A stretch of 64,000 nucleotides of DNA from Pseudomonas sp. (GTDB taxonomy: Bacteria; Pseudomonadota; Gammaproteobacteria; Pseudomonadales; Pseudomonadaceae): NCBI RefSeq assembly GCF_030690725.1, contig NZ_JAUYGD010000019.1, positions 1-64,000 of the forward strand, read 5' to 3'. Below the pieces are notes generated by a model. That model worked only from the letters and a program-made list of their open reading frames with translations, was not told where the DNA came from and did not search any database. The translations under genes and the position numbers were made by a program. Shown here piece by piece: positions 1-7,479 of the stretch. Each line of letters starts with the position of its first letter. Position 1 is the first letter of the stretch.

Positions 1-564
1 GTGCTGCACGGCGGGCACTTCTACGGCGGGCATATCGCCTTCGCCATGGACAGCCTGAAGAACCTGGTGGGCAACGTCGCCGACCTGCTCGACCGCCAGC
101 TCGCCCTGCTGGTCGACACCCGCTATAACCACGGCCTGCCGAGCAACCTGTCCGGCGCGCCGAGCGTCAGCGCGATGATCAACCACGGCTTCAAGGCCGT
201 GCAGATCGGCACCAGCGCCTGGACCGCCGAAGCGTTGAAAAACACCATGCCGGCCAGCGTGTTCTCGCGCTCCACCGAATGCCACAACCAGGACAAGGTG
301 AGCATGGGCACCATCGCCGCCCGCGACGCCCTGCGCAGCCTGGAGCTGACCGAACAGGTCGCCGCCGCCACTCTGCTGGCCGCCAACCAGGGCGTGTGGC
401 TGCGTCAGCGCGACGGCAAGAACGACATTCCCGCACCGGTTGCCGCCATGCGTGAACAGCTGGCCGTGGACTTCCACCCGGTGATTGAAGACCGCGCCCT
501 GGAAGCCGAGCTGCGCCTGTGCCTGGTGCGCATCCGCGAACAGCACTGGAGGCTCTATGCGTAG
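1..564 (+). CDS. Aromatic amino acid ammonia-lyase (HAL/PAL/TAL family), C-terminal part
   Basis: The frame is open from the first base, so the gene begins upstream of the window and only the last 187 residues are seen. These residues match the C-terminal half of the MIO-containing ammonia-lyases: an FYGGHIAFAMD segment equivalent to the family GNFHG..A.AMD, then GLPSNLSG, and an HNQDKVSMG motif equivalent to QEDHVSMG. The family removes ammonia from His, Phe or Tyr. In aryl polyene and flexirubin clusters such a lyase can supply a cinnamate or coumarate starter (known for the family; the substrate here is inferred). The MIO-forming Ala-Ser-Gly triad would lie upstream and cannot be checked. 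The stop overlaps the next gene by 8 bp, so translation is probably coupled. Confidence 0.88.
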   Translation: MLHGGHFYGGHIAFAMDSLKNLVGNVADLLDRQLALLVDTRYNHGLPSNLSGAPSVSAMINHGFKAVQIGTSAWTAEALKNTMPASVFSRSTECHNQDKVSMGTIAARDALRSLELTEQVAAATLLAANQGVWLRQRDGKNDIPAPVAAMREQLAVDFHPVIEDRALEAELRLCLVRIREQHWRLYA

Positions 565-982
565 CAAAGGCGTATTGCAGGCGGAAATCGAACTGCAGGT
601 GCCGTTCTTCGACGTCGACATGATGGAAGTGGTCTGGCACGGCCATTACGTCAAATACTTCGAAGAGGCGCGCTGCGCCCTGCTCGACAAGCTTGGCCAC
701 AACTATGTGCAGATGCGCGACGCCGGCTACGCCTGGCCGGTGATCGACCTGCAGCTGCGCTATATCCGTGGCGCGCAGTTCGGCCAGAAGATTATCGTGC
801 GCGCCGACCTGGTGGAGTGGGAGAACCGCCTGAAGATCAACTATCTGATCAGCGATGCCGCAACCGGCGAGCGCATGACCCGTGGCAGCAGCGTGCAAGT
901 GGCGGTGGAAATCGCCACCCGCGAGATGCAGTTTGCTTCACCCAAAGTGCTGATCGACGCCGTTGAGAAGGTGCTGGCGTGA
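557..982 (+). CDS. Acyl-CoA/ACP thioesterase, 4HBT hotdog family (ApeK-like)
   Basis: This 141-residue protein has the 4-hydroxybenzoyl-CoA thioesterase / YbgC signature: VPFFDVDMMEVVWHGHY near residue 12, with the likely catalytic Asp, followed by KYFEEAR. The ATG at 557 was chosen because GGAGG lies just upstream and it overlaps the lyase stop, as is usual in this operon; the longer frame from 485 runs inside the lyase gene. In aryl polyene clusters a thioesterase of this kind acts on the ACP-bound polyene or its starter (family knowledge; exact role inferred). It is the last gene before the repeat block that separates it from the LolA-like gene. Confidence 0.87.
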   Translation: MRSKGVLQAEIELQVPFFDVDMMEVVWHGHYVKYFEEARCALLDKLGHNYVQMRDAGYAWPVIDLQLRYIRGAQFGQKIIVRADLVEWENRLKINYLISDAATGERMTRGSSVQVAVEIATREMQFASPKVLIDAVEKVLA

Positions 983-1020
983 ACAGTCTTTGGGCCGGGT
1001 TAAGCCGCGCACTCAACCCC

Positions 1021-1056
1021 GTAGGTTGGGTTGAGCTTTGCGATACCCAACGCGGT
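1021..1056. repeat. GTAGG[T/A]TGGGT-type interspersed inverted repeat, copy 1
   Basis: TTGGGT at 1026-1031 pairs with ACCCAA at 1045-1050 across a short loop. The leading GTAGGTTGGGTTGAG resembles the copy at 57503-57538 (GTAGGATGGGTGAG). This is an intergenic repeat style common in Pseudomonas. Confidence 0.65.
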
Positions 1057-1101
1057 GTTTTGGGAACTGTGTTTGCTAACCGGTTTCGTCCTGTCGGACG
1101 A

Positions 1102-1137
1102 GTTACTTTCTCTTTGCGCGCGCAAAGAGAAAGTAAC
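1102..1137. repeat. Perfect 36-bp palindrome
   Basis: Bases 1102-1119 (GTTACTTTCTCTTTGCGC) are the exact reverse complement of 1120-1137, with no loop. Such a sequence can form a cruciform or a long RNA hairpin. The bases that follow (ACCAAAGAGAAAGCGCG) partly repeat the right arm. There is no run of T after it, so it is not a classical terminator. Confidence 0.85.
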
Positions 1138-1365
1138 CAAAGAGAAAGCGCGCCCCACATCCGGGTCTCGCTACGCTCGACTTCCCTCGCTCCATCCCTG
1201 CTCCAGGGGCACGCTGCGAAGGGCCATCCCTGGCCCATCGCAGCTCTCGCGGCATCCATGCCGCTCACCCCCTTACACAGGGATTCCACTCGGCCTCCTG
1301 AGGGGACCCCAAGTCCTGGCCCGACTGGTATCGTCCAAGTTTTATTACTGCGTTGGCATAACCTC

Positions 1366-1432
1366 GTAGCCCGGATGAAATCCGGGGAGCGTTCTCCGAC
1401 CTTACACCGCTCCCGGATTGCATCCGGGCTAC
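1366..1432. repeat. GTAGCCCGGAT...ATCCGGGCTAC palindromic repeat
   Basis: The left arm GTAGCCCGGATGAAATCCGG and the right arm ending CCGGATTGCATCCGGGCTAC are reverse complements apart from scattered mismatches, with a central loop. This is a widespread type of Pseudomonas intergenic repeat. Here it overlaps the start of the LolA-like gene and contains its only plausible ATG (1375). Confidence 0.8.
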
Positions 1433-2004
1433 TGCTACTCCTGCTTCTGACACCGAGAACTTACGCCTTCGACCTCGACCAACTCAGCGCCCAGCTGGCC
1501 AAGCCGGCCGTGGTCCGTGGCCCGCTGATTCAGGAAAAGCACCTGCGCGCCCTGCCGCAGCCGCTGACCAGTCGCGGTCAATTCGTGCTGAGTCGCGACC
1601 TCGGCCTGCTCTGGCAGCTGAAAAGCCCGCTGAAGCAGGATTACCGCATCGACGGCCAGGGCATCGCCAAACGCACACCCAGCGGCTGGCAACAGCAACC
1701 CGGCCAGGATGTCGCCGCCCAGCAGAGCCGGCTGTTTCTCGCCGTGCTCAAGGGCGACCATAGCGGCCTGTCCAAAGATTTCCAGCTGCAACTGAGTGGC
1801 ACGGCCGAGGCCTGGCAACTGCGTCTGGTACCGAATTCGCTGTTGCTCAAGCAGATTTTCAGCCGCATCCAGATCGACGGAGGCGCGCTGGTGCAGCGCA
1901 TCGAGCTGCATGAAACCCAGGGCGACCACAGCGTGCTGCGCTTGCCGGAAAGCCAGGCCGGCGATGCCTTGACTGAGCAGGAGCAACGCGACTTTGCCCA
2001 GTGA
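1375..2004 (+). CDS. LolA-like periplasmic lipoprotein carrier of the aryl polyene cluster
   Basis: From the ATG at 1375 the product is 209 residues: a basic N-region, a Leu-rich core (GLLLLLLLTPRTYA) and predicted cleavage before FDLDQLSAQL. The mature part shows the LolA fold pattern, with RGPLIQEKHLRALPQPLTSRG and GLLWQLKSPL. LolA proteins carry lipid-like cargo across the periplasm; cluster-linked copies are thought to move the polyene lipid to the outer membrane (inferred). The start codon and the first residues, MKSGERSPTLHRSRIASG, are encoded by the palindromic repeat at 1366-1432, and no good ribosome-binding site precedes them. The frame is also open back to GTG 979, so a long N-terminal extension made by translational coupling is the alternative. 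The stop overlaps the MMPL gene by 11 bp. Confidence 0.8.
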   Translation: MKSGERSPTLHRSRIASGLLLLLLLTPRTYAFDLDQLSAQLAKPAVVRGPLIQEKHLRALPQPLTSRGQFVLSRDLGLLWQLKSPLKQDYRIDGQGIAKRTPSGWQQQPGQDVAAQQSRLFLAVLKGDHSGLSKDFQLQLSGTAEAWQLRLVPNSLLLKQIFSRIQIDGGALVQRIELHETQGDHSVLRLPESQAGDALTEQEQRDFAQ

Positions 2005-4360
2005 ACGCTGGCTGCCGCGCGGCTTTCTGCTGCTGCTCGCCGCCCTGCTGGCGCTCGCCGCCTGGCAGTGGCGGGGCGGCCCGCCCGTCGCGGCAGATAT
2101 GCTTGCGCTGTTGCCGGCCGGTAGCGGCGACGCCCTGGTGCAGCAGGCCGAGCAACGTATGCAGGAGCCGCTCAATCGCGACCTGTTGCTGTTGATTGGC
2201 CACCCGCAGCGCGACCAGGCGATTGCCCTGGCGCAGCAGGTTGGCGAGCAGTGGCGCGACAGCGGGCGCTTCGCCCAGGTGCAGTGGAGCGTCGACAGCG
2301 ACCTCGCGGCACTGCGCGATTACCTGCGCAGCAACCGTCTGGCCCTGCTGCCAACGGCGGATCGCCAGCTGTTGCTGGAACAGCCGCAACAACTGATCGA
2401 ACAACGCGCCGCCCAGCTGTTCGACACCTTCGCCGGTTTCAGCCTGCTGCCCATCGAGCAGGATTGGCTGGGCCTTGGCGTGCGCGCGCAGCAGGCGCTG
2501 AATCCCGGCAGCCGCATCCAGGCCGACCTGAGCAGCGGCGCACTGCTGCTGGAAGAACCGGGCATGACCTGGGCCCTGCTGCGCGCCAGCGCCCAGGGCA
2601 GCGCCTTCGATATGCAGGAGCCGCCGCTGATAGCTGCCCAAGTCTCCGCTACCCGTTCACAGATCGAAACCGCCGGCGGCCAACTGCTGGCGGCGGGCGG
2701 TGTGTTGTACGCCGCCGCCGGGCAGGCCAAGGCCACCCGCGAGATCAGCCTGATTGGCGGCGGGGCCACCCTCGGCACCTTGCTGCTGTTGTTGCTGGCC
2801 TTCCGCCGCGTGCGGGTGCTGGTCAGCCTGTTGCCGATTGGCATGGCCCTGCTCGCCGGCTGCACCGCCTGTGTACTGGTGTTCGGTCAGATCAACGCCC
2901 TGACCCTGGTGCTGGGCGCCAGTCTGGTCGGGGTTGCCGCCGACTATCCGCAACACTATTTAAGTAAGAGCTGGAGCAAAAGCTGGAACAACGCCGAGGG
3001 CGCAGACGGCTGGAGCAGCTGGGGCGCACTGCGCGCCACCCTGCCGGGCCTGAGCCTGAGCCTGGGCACCAACCTGATCGGCTACCTAGCGCTGGCCTTT
3101 ACTCCATTTCCGGCGCTGACCCAGGTCGCGCTGTTCTCCGCCACCGGGCTGATTGCCGCCTATCTGTGCTCGGTCTGCCTGCTGCCGGCCTGGCTGCGTG
3201 GCCTGCGTCTCAACCCATCACCGCAGCTGCTGAGCTTTAGCCAAGGCCTGCTGGCCGGTCGGGCCCGCCTGCTGGCCAAGATCGGCAGCGCGCCGCTGCT
3301 GGCATTACTCCTGCTGTTCTGCGCCGGCGGACTGTGGCAGCTGCATACGCAGAATGATCTGCGCCAATGGCTGGGCAAAGAACCCGATTTACTGCATGAA
3401 GCCCAGCGTATCGCCGAGCTGACCGGCCAGCAGCCCACCAGCCAGTTCTTTCTGGTGCGCGCCGCTAACCCGCAGCAATTGCTGGAACGCCAAGCGGAGC
3501 TGAGCCAGCGTCTGGATCAGGTGGTGCAGAACGGTCAGTTGCGTGACTACCGCGCCCTAAGCCAACTGGTCGCCCCGGATAGCCAGCTGCAGGAGCTGCG
3601 CGCCGCGCTGGGCGCATTGCCGCAGCACTGGCAGCCCCTGCTCGCCCTGGGTATCCCGCCGGCCGCATTGCACAGCGAACTGCTGGAGCTGCAACAGAAC
3701 GATCAGGCGAGCCTGGAACAAGCCCTGGCCAGCCCCCTGGGCGAGGCCTGGCGACCGCTATGGCTGGGCTCTCATAGCAAGAACGGGGCAGATGGCGTGG
3801 CCGGACTGATCAGCCTGCAGGGGCTCAGTAACAGCGCCGAACTCAAACCGCTGGTCGAGGGCCTGCCCGGAGTACAGCTGGTGGATCGAATCAGCGAACT
3901 CAACGCACTGTTTAGCGCCACCCAACTTAGCGCCGCAGAACTGAAACTGCTGTCCTCAATCGCCATCCTGTTGCTGCTGTGCCTGCCCTTCGGCCTCGGC
4001 GGCGCGCTGCGGGTGGTCTGCCTGCCGCTGCTGGCGGCGCTAGCGGCGCTGGCCTGCCTCGGTTGGCTGGGCCAGCCGCTAACCCTGTTCAGCCTGTTCG
4101 GTTTACTGTTGATCACCGCCATCGGCGTCGATTACGCCATCCTGATGCGCGAAAACATCGGCGGGCCAGCGGTCAGCCTGCTCGGCACCCTGCTCTCGGC
4201 GCTGACCAGCTGGCTGTCGTTCGGCCTGCTGCTGATCAGCGACACCCCGGCGATTGCCAACTTCGGCCTGGCGATCAGCCTTGGTCTGCTGTTCTGCTTT
4301 CTGCTCGCGCCCTGGGCTGGCACCCGGCAAGCCACAGCTAACCAGGCGCAAATGACATGA
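1994..4360 (+). CDS. MMPL/RND-family lipid exporter of the aryl polyene cluster
   Basis: The 788-residue protein has one N-terminal membrane segment, a periplasmic domain, a block of hydrophobic segments from about residue 250 to 400, a second periplasmic domain, and a final block from about 650 to 785. This is the duplicated layout of MMPL transporters. Repeated features such as GVAADYPQHYLSK and GVDYAILMRENIG mark the equivalent helices of the two halves, each with the acidic residue used in proton coupling in the family. It starts at TTG 1994, served by AGGAG at 1979-1983. It probably exports the aryl polyene lipid together with the LolA-like protein just upstream (inference from context). 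Confidence 0.87.
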   Translation: MPSERWLPRGFLLLLAALLALAAWQWRGGPPVAADMLALLPAGSGDALVQQAEQRMQEPLNRDLLLLIGHPQRDQAIALAQQVGEQWRDSGRFAQVQWSVDSDLAALRDYLRSNRLALLPTADRQLLLEQPQQLIEQRAAQLFDTFAGFSLLPIEQDWLGLGVRAQQALNPGSRIQADLSSGALLLEEPGMTWALLRASAQGSAFDMQEPPLIAAQVSATRSQIETAGGQLLAAGGVLYAAAGQAKATREISLIGGGATLGTLLLLLLAFRRVRVLVSLLPIGMALLAGCTACVLVFGQINALTLVLGASLVGVAADYPQHYLSKSWSKSWNNAEGADGWSSWGALRATLPGLSLSLGTNLIGYLALAFTPFPALTQVALFSATGLIAAYLCSVCLLPAWLRGLRLNPSPQLLSFSQGLLAGRARLLAKIGSAPLLALLLLFCAGGLWQLHTQNDLRQWLGKEPDLLHEAQRIAELTGQQPTSQFFLVRAANPQQLLERQAELSQRLDQVVQNGQLRDYRALSQLVAPDSQLQELRAALGALPQHWQPLLALGIPPAALHSELLELQQNDQASLEQALASPLGEAWRPLWLGSHSKNGADGVAGLISLQGLSNSAELKPLVEGLPGVQLVDRISELNALFSATQLSAAELKLLSSIAILLLLCLPFGLGGALRVVCLPLLAALAALACLGWLGQPLTLFSLFGLLLITAIGVDYAILMRENIGGPAVSLLGTLLSALTSWLSFGLLLISDTPAIANFGLAISLGLLFCFLLAPWAGTRQATANQAQMT

Positions 4361-5508
4361 CCATCGCCCTGGCCTGGTTGGCGCTGCTCGCACTCTTTGC
4401 TCTGGTGACCTTACTGGGCAAACGCCTGCGCCTGATCCCGATTGTCAGCCAATTGCTGCTGGCTACCTTGGGCCTGCCGCTGCTGATGCTATGGACCACG
4501 CCACTGGGCTTCGGCGCCAGCGAACTGCTCGCACCGCTGTGGCTTGAGCCCTTGTATGGGGTGGCCTTCTGCCTGTTGCTCGGGCATATCCTCAGTGATG
4601 TGGTTGATCTGCAACTGGAGCCGGGCAGCCTGCAGATCGCCCTGCCGAGCTTCTTTATCCCCTTCTTCTGCGGCCTGGCCTGCGCGGTCTGGCTGCTGCC
4701 AGCGCAAGGCCTGCTGGCCGATATTGCCGTGGGCCTGCTGTTTGCCCTGACCGCCATTCCGGTGCTGTTTCTCTACCTGCAGCACCTCGGCTACCCGGTG
4801 GCCAAGATCCGCCAGTTGCTGCAAGCGGCGATCATCATGGATTTGCTGTGCTGGCTGATATTCGGCCTGGCCCAAGGCAGCAGCGATCCGGCCACCCTGC
4901 TCTGGCCCCTGCTGGCCGCCGCCCTGCCGCTGCTGCTAAAGCTGCTGCCGCTGCGCTCGGCGCGACTCAATGGCAGCTGCTTTCTCGCCCTGCTGCTGTT
5001 GATGCAGCAACTGCACCTGAATGCCCTGGTGTTTGGCATCGCCTACCTGCTGCTGCTCACCGCCCTGCGCCTGCCTTTGCGCCTGCCGCTACCCGCCGGC
5101 CTGCTGCGCTGGCTGCAAACCTGGCTGGCGGTGCCGCTGATTCTGGCCTTCGGCCTGCTGCAGATCGACTGGCACGACGCCTGGCTGGGGTATTCCGCCT
5201 GGCAGTTCGGCGCGTTGTTGTTGCTGCCAATCATCAGCAAACTGGCCGGCAACTGGCTGGGCCTGAGCTGGGCCGCCGGGCAGCTGCGCGCCTATGCTGG
5301 GCAGTGGCGCGAAAGCCTGCTGTTGAATACCCGCGGCCTGACTGAAATCATCTTTCTCAATCTGCTGCTGCAACAGCAGATAATCAGCCCGGCGCTGTAT
5401 TTCGCCCTGATGCTGATGGGCCTGATCTCGACCCTGTTACCGGCCCTGGCCGGTGCTTACCCACACGCCGCCAAGCATGAGGCAAGAAGCCGCTATGAAG
5501 TCTCTTGA
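4357..5508 (+). CDS. Integral membrane protein resembling CPA2 cation/proton antiporters
   Basis: The 383-residue protein is almost wholly hydrophobic, with about 11-12 membrane segments. ALTAIPVLFLYLQHLGY followed by IIMDLL resembles the core helices of Kef/NhaP-type exchangers, and LNTRGLTEIIFLNLLL resembles their conserved PRG segment. It lacks any C-terminal nucleotide-binding (TrkA-N) domain. The ATG overlaps the MMPL stop (ATGA) and its own end overlaps the flavoprotein gene by 14 bp, so it belongs to the same transcript. Its job in pigment production is unknown; it might support export energetics or handle a small anion or cation. The family call is moderate. Confidence 0.7.
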   Translation: MTIALAWLALLALFALVTLLGKRLRLIPIVSQLLLATLGLPLLMLWTTPLGFGASELLAPLWLEPLYGVAFCLLLGHILSDVVDLQLEPGSLQIALPSFFIPFFCGLACAVWLLPAQGLLADIAVGLLFALTAIPVLFLYLQHLGYPVAKIRQLLQAAIIMDLLCWLIFGLAQGSSDPATLLWPLLAAALPLLLKLLPLRSARLNGSCFLALLLLMQQLHLNALVFGIAYLLLLTALRLPLRLPLPAGLLRWLQTWLAVPLILAFGLLQIDWHDAWLGYSAWQFGALLLLPIISKLAGNWLGLSWAAGQLRAYAGQWRESLLLNTRGLTEIIFLNLLLQQQIISPALYFALMLMGLISTLLPALAGAYPHAAKHEARSRYEVS

Positions 5509-6742
5509 AGTCGAACAACGCCAAGTCGTAGTGATAGGTGCCGGCCCGTCCGGGGCGATTGCCGCAGCGCTGCTCAAGCGCAACGGCCATGACGTGCTGG
5601 TGCTGGAGCGCCAACGCTTCCCGCGCTTCTCGATTGGCGAGAGCCTGCTGTCGCATTGCCTGGACTTCGTCGAAGAAGCCGGGATGCTCGACGCCGTGCG
5701 TGCGGCGGGCTTCCAGACCAAGCATGGTGCGGCCTTTGGCTGGGGCGAGCGGTATACCGAATTCGATTTCCGCGACACCTTCACCAAAGGCCAGGGCTCG
5801 ACCTATCAGGTGCTGCGCGCCGACTTCGACAAACTGCTGGCCGACCAGGCCGAATTGCAGGGCGTGGAAATCCGCTATGAAGAGGAAATCTTCGCCGTCG
5901 ACTTCAGCTGTGACTGCCCGCGCCTGAGCGTGCGACGCCTGGCCGATGGCCACGAATACCAGGTGGAGTGCGCCTTCGTCCTCGACGGCAGCGGCTATGG
6001 CCGCGTGCTGCCGCGCCTGCTCGACCTCGATACACCGTCGAACTTCCCGGTGCGCCAGGCGGTGTTTACCCACGTCGAAGACCGTAGCGAAGGCAGCGGT
6101 TTCGACCGCGAGAAGATTCTGATCACCACCCACCCGACCCTGCGCGATGTGTGGTTCTGGACCATCCCGTTCAGCAACGGCCGCTGCTCGGTGGGTGTGG
6201 TCGCCGATGCCACCCGCTATCAGGGTCGCCCGGAAGATCTGGACGCCTGCCTTAAGCAATTTATCGAAGAGACGCCCAGCCTGCACAAGGTGCTGAAGAA
6301 TGCCGTGTGGGACACCCCGGCGCGCACCATCGGCGGCTACTCGGCCAACGTGAAAACCCTGCACGGCCCAGGCTTTGCCCTGCTCGGCAACGCGGCGGAA
6401 TTCCTCGACCCGGTGTTCAGCTCGGGCGTGACCATTGCCATGCGTTCGGCGAGCATGGCCGCCGGCGTTCTGCACCGCCAGCTCAGCGGCGAGACAGTGG
6501 ACTGGGAAAATGAATTCGCCATCCCACTCAAGCGCGGCGTCGACACCTTCCGCGTGTATGTCGAGGGCTGGTACGACGGCAGCTTCCAGGACGTGATCTA
6601 TTTCGAGAAGGCCCAACCGGAAATCCGCCGGATGATCAGCTCGATCCTCGCCGGCTACGCCTGGGATGAGAAAAACCCCTATGTCGCCGAACCGAAGCGG
6701 CGCCTGCGGGTGCTCGCCGAACTCTGCGCCACTAGTCAATAA
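5495..6742 (+). CDS. Flavin-dependent halogenase-like monooxygenase of the aryl polyene cluster
   Basis: The 415-residue protein starts with an FAD-binding GAGPSG motif (residues 15-20) and FSIGESLL. It carries two features of FADH2-dependent halogenases: Lys76 in FQTKHGAAFGWG, in the position of the catalytic lysine, and WFWTIP at 220-225, matching the WxWxIP signature. The C-terminal GNAAEFLDPVFSSGV is the second flavin-contact region. The family adds Cl or Br to aromatic rings through a lysine-bound hypohalous acid. Xanthomonadins, related pigments, are known to be brominated, so halogenation of the aryl head is a reasonable inference; simple hydroxylation is the alternative. ATG 5495 was preferred to ATG 5477 because the family starts about 14 residues before GxGxxG. 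The methyltransferase follows after 8 bp. Confidence 0.82.
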   Translation: MKSLEVEQRQVVVIGAGPSGAIAAALLKRNGHDVLVLERQRFPRFSIGESLLSHCLDFVEEAGMLDAVRAAGFQTKHGAAFGWGERYTEFDFRDTFTKGQGSTYQVLRADFDKLLADQAELQGVEIRYEEEIFAVDFSCDCPRLSVRRLADGHEYQVECAFVLDGSGYGRVLPRLLDLDTPSNFPVRQAVFTHVEDRSEGSGFDREKILITTHPTLRDVWFWTIPFSNGRCSVGVVADATRYQGRPEDLDACLKQFIEETPSLHKVLKNAVWDTPARTIGGYSANVKTLHGPGFALLGNAAEFLDPVFSSGVTIAMRSASMAAGVLHRQLSGETVDWENEFAIPLKRGVDTFRVYVEGWYDGSFQDVIYFEKAQPEIRRMISSILAGYAWDEKNPYVAEPKRRLRVLAELCATSQ

Positions 6743-6750
6743 GGATATTT

Positions 6751-7479
6751 ATGAGCAACCCGGCCGCCACCTACGTCGAGGAAACCCGCTTCGGCTTCTG
6801 GTTCTTGCAGAGCCACGTCTGGCAACACCATGTGTTGCGCGTGGCGATCAATGATCTGCGCGGTCTGTTCGCCGGCCCGTTGCCAGAAGCGCCGGTGCTG
6901 CTGGATGCCGGCTGCGGTCAGGGCAAGTCCTTCGGTCTGCTCGCCGAGGCGTTCAAACCGGCGCGGATAATCGGCCTGGATGCCGACCCGCACAGCCTTG
7001 ACTGCTCGCGTGCCGAGGCCGAGCGTCTGGGCCTGGATGTGCAGCTGATCGCCAGCGACTGCGCGGCCATCGACCTGCCGGATGCCAGCGTCGACCTGCT
7101 GTTCTGCCACCAGACCTTCCACCACCTAGTCGAGCAGGAACAGGCCCTGGCCGAGTTCTGGCGCGTGCTCAAGCCGGGCGGGCGTTTGCTGTTCGCCGAA
7201 TCCACCCAGTACTACATCGACACCTGGGTAATCCGCTGGCTGTTCCGCCACCCGATGCATGTGCAGAAAAGCGCAGAAGGCTATCTGGCTATGTTGCGCG
7301 ACCAAGGCTTCGCGTTCGACGCCAACAATGTCTCCTACCCCTACCTGTGGTGGAGCCGCTCCAAGGACTTCGGCCTGCTGGAACGCTGGGGGCTGTTAAA
7401 GCCCAAGCCGGTCGGCCAACGCAATGAAACCCTGGTCAATGTGGTGGCGCGCAAGCCGCTGGAGGCAACTCCGGCATGA
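6751..7479 (+). CDS. SAM-dependent class I methyltransferase
   Basis: The 242-residue protein has motif I VLLDAGCGQGKSFG (about residues 49-62), an acidic residue at the end of strand 2 (GLDADPHS), and the later FCHQTFHHLVEQEQALAEFWRVLKPGGRLLF block of the Methyltransf_11 family. AAGGA lies about 5 bp upstream of the ATG. Aryl head groups of aryl polyenes are often methylated, so this enzyme probably modifies the ring or its hydroxyl (inferred). Its stop overlaps the next start (ATGA). Confidence 0.85.
   Translation: MSNPAATYVEETRFGFWFLQSHVWQHHVLRVAINDLRGLFAGPLPEAPVLLDAGCGQGKSFGLLAEAFKPARIIGLDADPHSLDCSRAEAERLGLDVQLIASDCAAIDLPDASVDLLFCHQTFHHLVEQEQALAEFWRVLKPGGRLLFAESTQYYIDTWVIRWLFRHPMHVQKSAEGYLAMLRDQGFAFDANNVSYPYLWWSRSKDFGLLERWGLLKPKPVGQRNETLVNVVARKPLEATPA

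Larger units (their letters stand above)
983..1374. other. Repeat-filled intergenic block inside the pigment operon
   Basis: Genes on both sides of this 392-bp stretch otherwise overlap by a few bases, so the block looks inserted. It holds a GTAGGTTGGGT-type inverted repeat (1021-1056), a perfect 36-bp palindrome (1102-1137), about 230 bp without recognised coding content, and the left edge of a third palindrome (1366-1432). No stop codon occurs in the frame running from GTG 979 into the LolA-like gene, so read-through translation is formally possible. I see no convincing protein in it. Confidence 0.7.

Noticed and set aside
979..1374. A coding N-terminal extension of the LolA-like protein across the repeat block
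   Set aside because: The frame is open, but its translation is repeat-derived, lacks family similarity and would bury the signal peptide in the middle of the protein. I kept ATG 1375 and only noted the alternative.
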